DNA of 5,482 bases from Candidatus Methylomirabilota bacterium (GTDB taxonomy: Bacteria; Methylomirabilota; Methylomirabilia; Methylomirabilales; CSP1-5), in NCBI GenBank assembly GCA_022615475.1, contig JAKEGQ010000193.1, positions 1 to 5,482 on the forward strand, given 5' to 3'. The position numbers and the translations under genes are program-made. The notes beneath the pieces were generated by a model that saw nothing but the letters and a program-made list of their open reading frames with translations, was not told the DNA's origin and made no database searches. This document shows, in pieces, positions 5,382-5,482 of this stretch; the stretch's first letter is position 1, and each line of letters begins with the position of its first letter.

Positions 5382-5387
5382 CCTCCT
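5382..5387 (-). promoter_or_regulatory. SD-like AGGAGG unusually far from the CorC-family start
   Basis: A consensus AGGAGG lies 16 nt before ATG 5365, longer than the usual 5-10. The GTG directly after it is out of frame with the gene, and an in-frame stop rules out a longer protein. The site may still be used with a long spacer. Confidence 0.4.
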
Positions 5388-5418
5388 CTCCATCAATGGC
5401 ATTTCTCACACCTGGCAC

Positions 5419-5445
5419 ATTATCGAGCGATGCGAAGATCTACAA
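5419..5445 (-). promoter_or_regulatory. Tentative promoter of the CorC-family gene
   Basis: GATAAT (5424-5419) matches the -10 consensus at five of six positions. TTGTAG (5445-5440) matches the -35 at four, but the spacer is short at 15 nt. Transcription would start near 5412 with a leader of about 46 nt. No coding region is seen in the remaining bases to the window end. Confidence 0.33.
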
Positions 5446-5482
5446 ATTTTCGATGATACCATCACAGATCACGCCGTTCGTC

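Noticed and set aside
5452..5463. GATG-ATAC-CATC inverted repeat upstream of the CorC-family gene
   Set aside because: Only 4-bp arms, upstream of a tentative promoter, with no second copy; within chance expectation.

Overview
The window carries five clear protein genes, all on the minus strand, plus a possible very small gene at the left edge. By eye it is GC-rich, with compact spacing, sigma70-type promoter hexamers and Shine-Dalgarno (SD) sites. The gene content suggests a GC-rich bacterium outside the Firmicutes, perhaps a Methylomirabilota, Rokubacteria, Desulfobacterota or Nitrospirota-like lineage: an OB-fold/HD exoribonuclease of the YhaM type, a FadD-like acyl-CoA ligase, a CNNM/CBS/CorC membrane protein, and a wHTH-nucleotidyltransferase/HEPN pair. 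This taxonomic guess is weak and rests on impression, not on a marker gene.

In the direction of transcription (right to left), 5482-5366 is the leader of an HlyC/CorC-family membrane protein (5365-4007), with a tentative promoter. A 127-nt gap follows, holding a short hairpin and a convincing promoter (TTGACT, 17 nt, TAGCAT with an extended TG). This promoter drives a two-gene operon: an AMP-forming acyl-CoA ligase (3879-2371) and, 19 nt later, a YhaM-like 3'-5' exoribonuclease (2351-1362). For both genes a good SD selects a start shorter than the longest open frame.

After a 198-nt gap, AT-rich on its HTH-gene side and with two candidate promoters and three TGTTGA-type motifs, comes a second operon. 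Its first gene encodes a winged-HTH fused to a nucleotidyltransferase-like domain (1163-603). The next gene overlaps it by 11 nt and encodes a HEPN-type helical protein (613-164). This resembles the HepT/MntA (HEPN-MNT) toxin-antitoxin layout, but the signature residues of both partners look lost: GSX10DXD has become a shorter GK...AID, and RX4HXY has become RX4QFL. With a DNA-binding domain attached, the pair may have become a regulator or a non-enzymatic binding pair. This is the most unusual part of the window.

Downstream of the HEPN gene is a strong GC hairpin, then an SD followed by a 13-codon lysine-rich ORF (MAKKKKKAGKKKR). The same SD-bearing 23-bp segment recurs exactly 105 bp further on at the window edge, suggesting that a second copy, or a related small gene, starts just outside the window.
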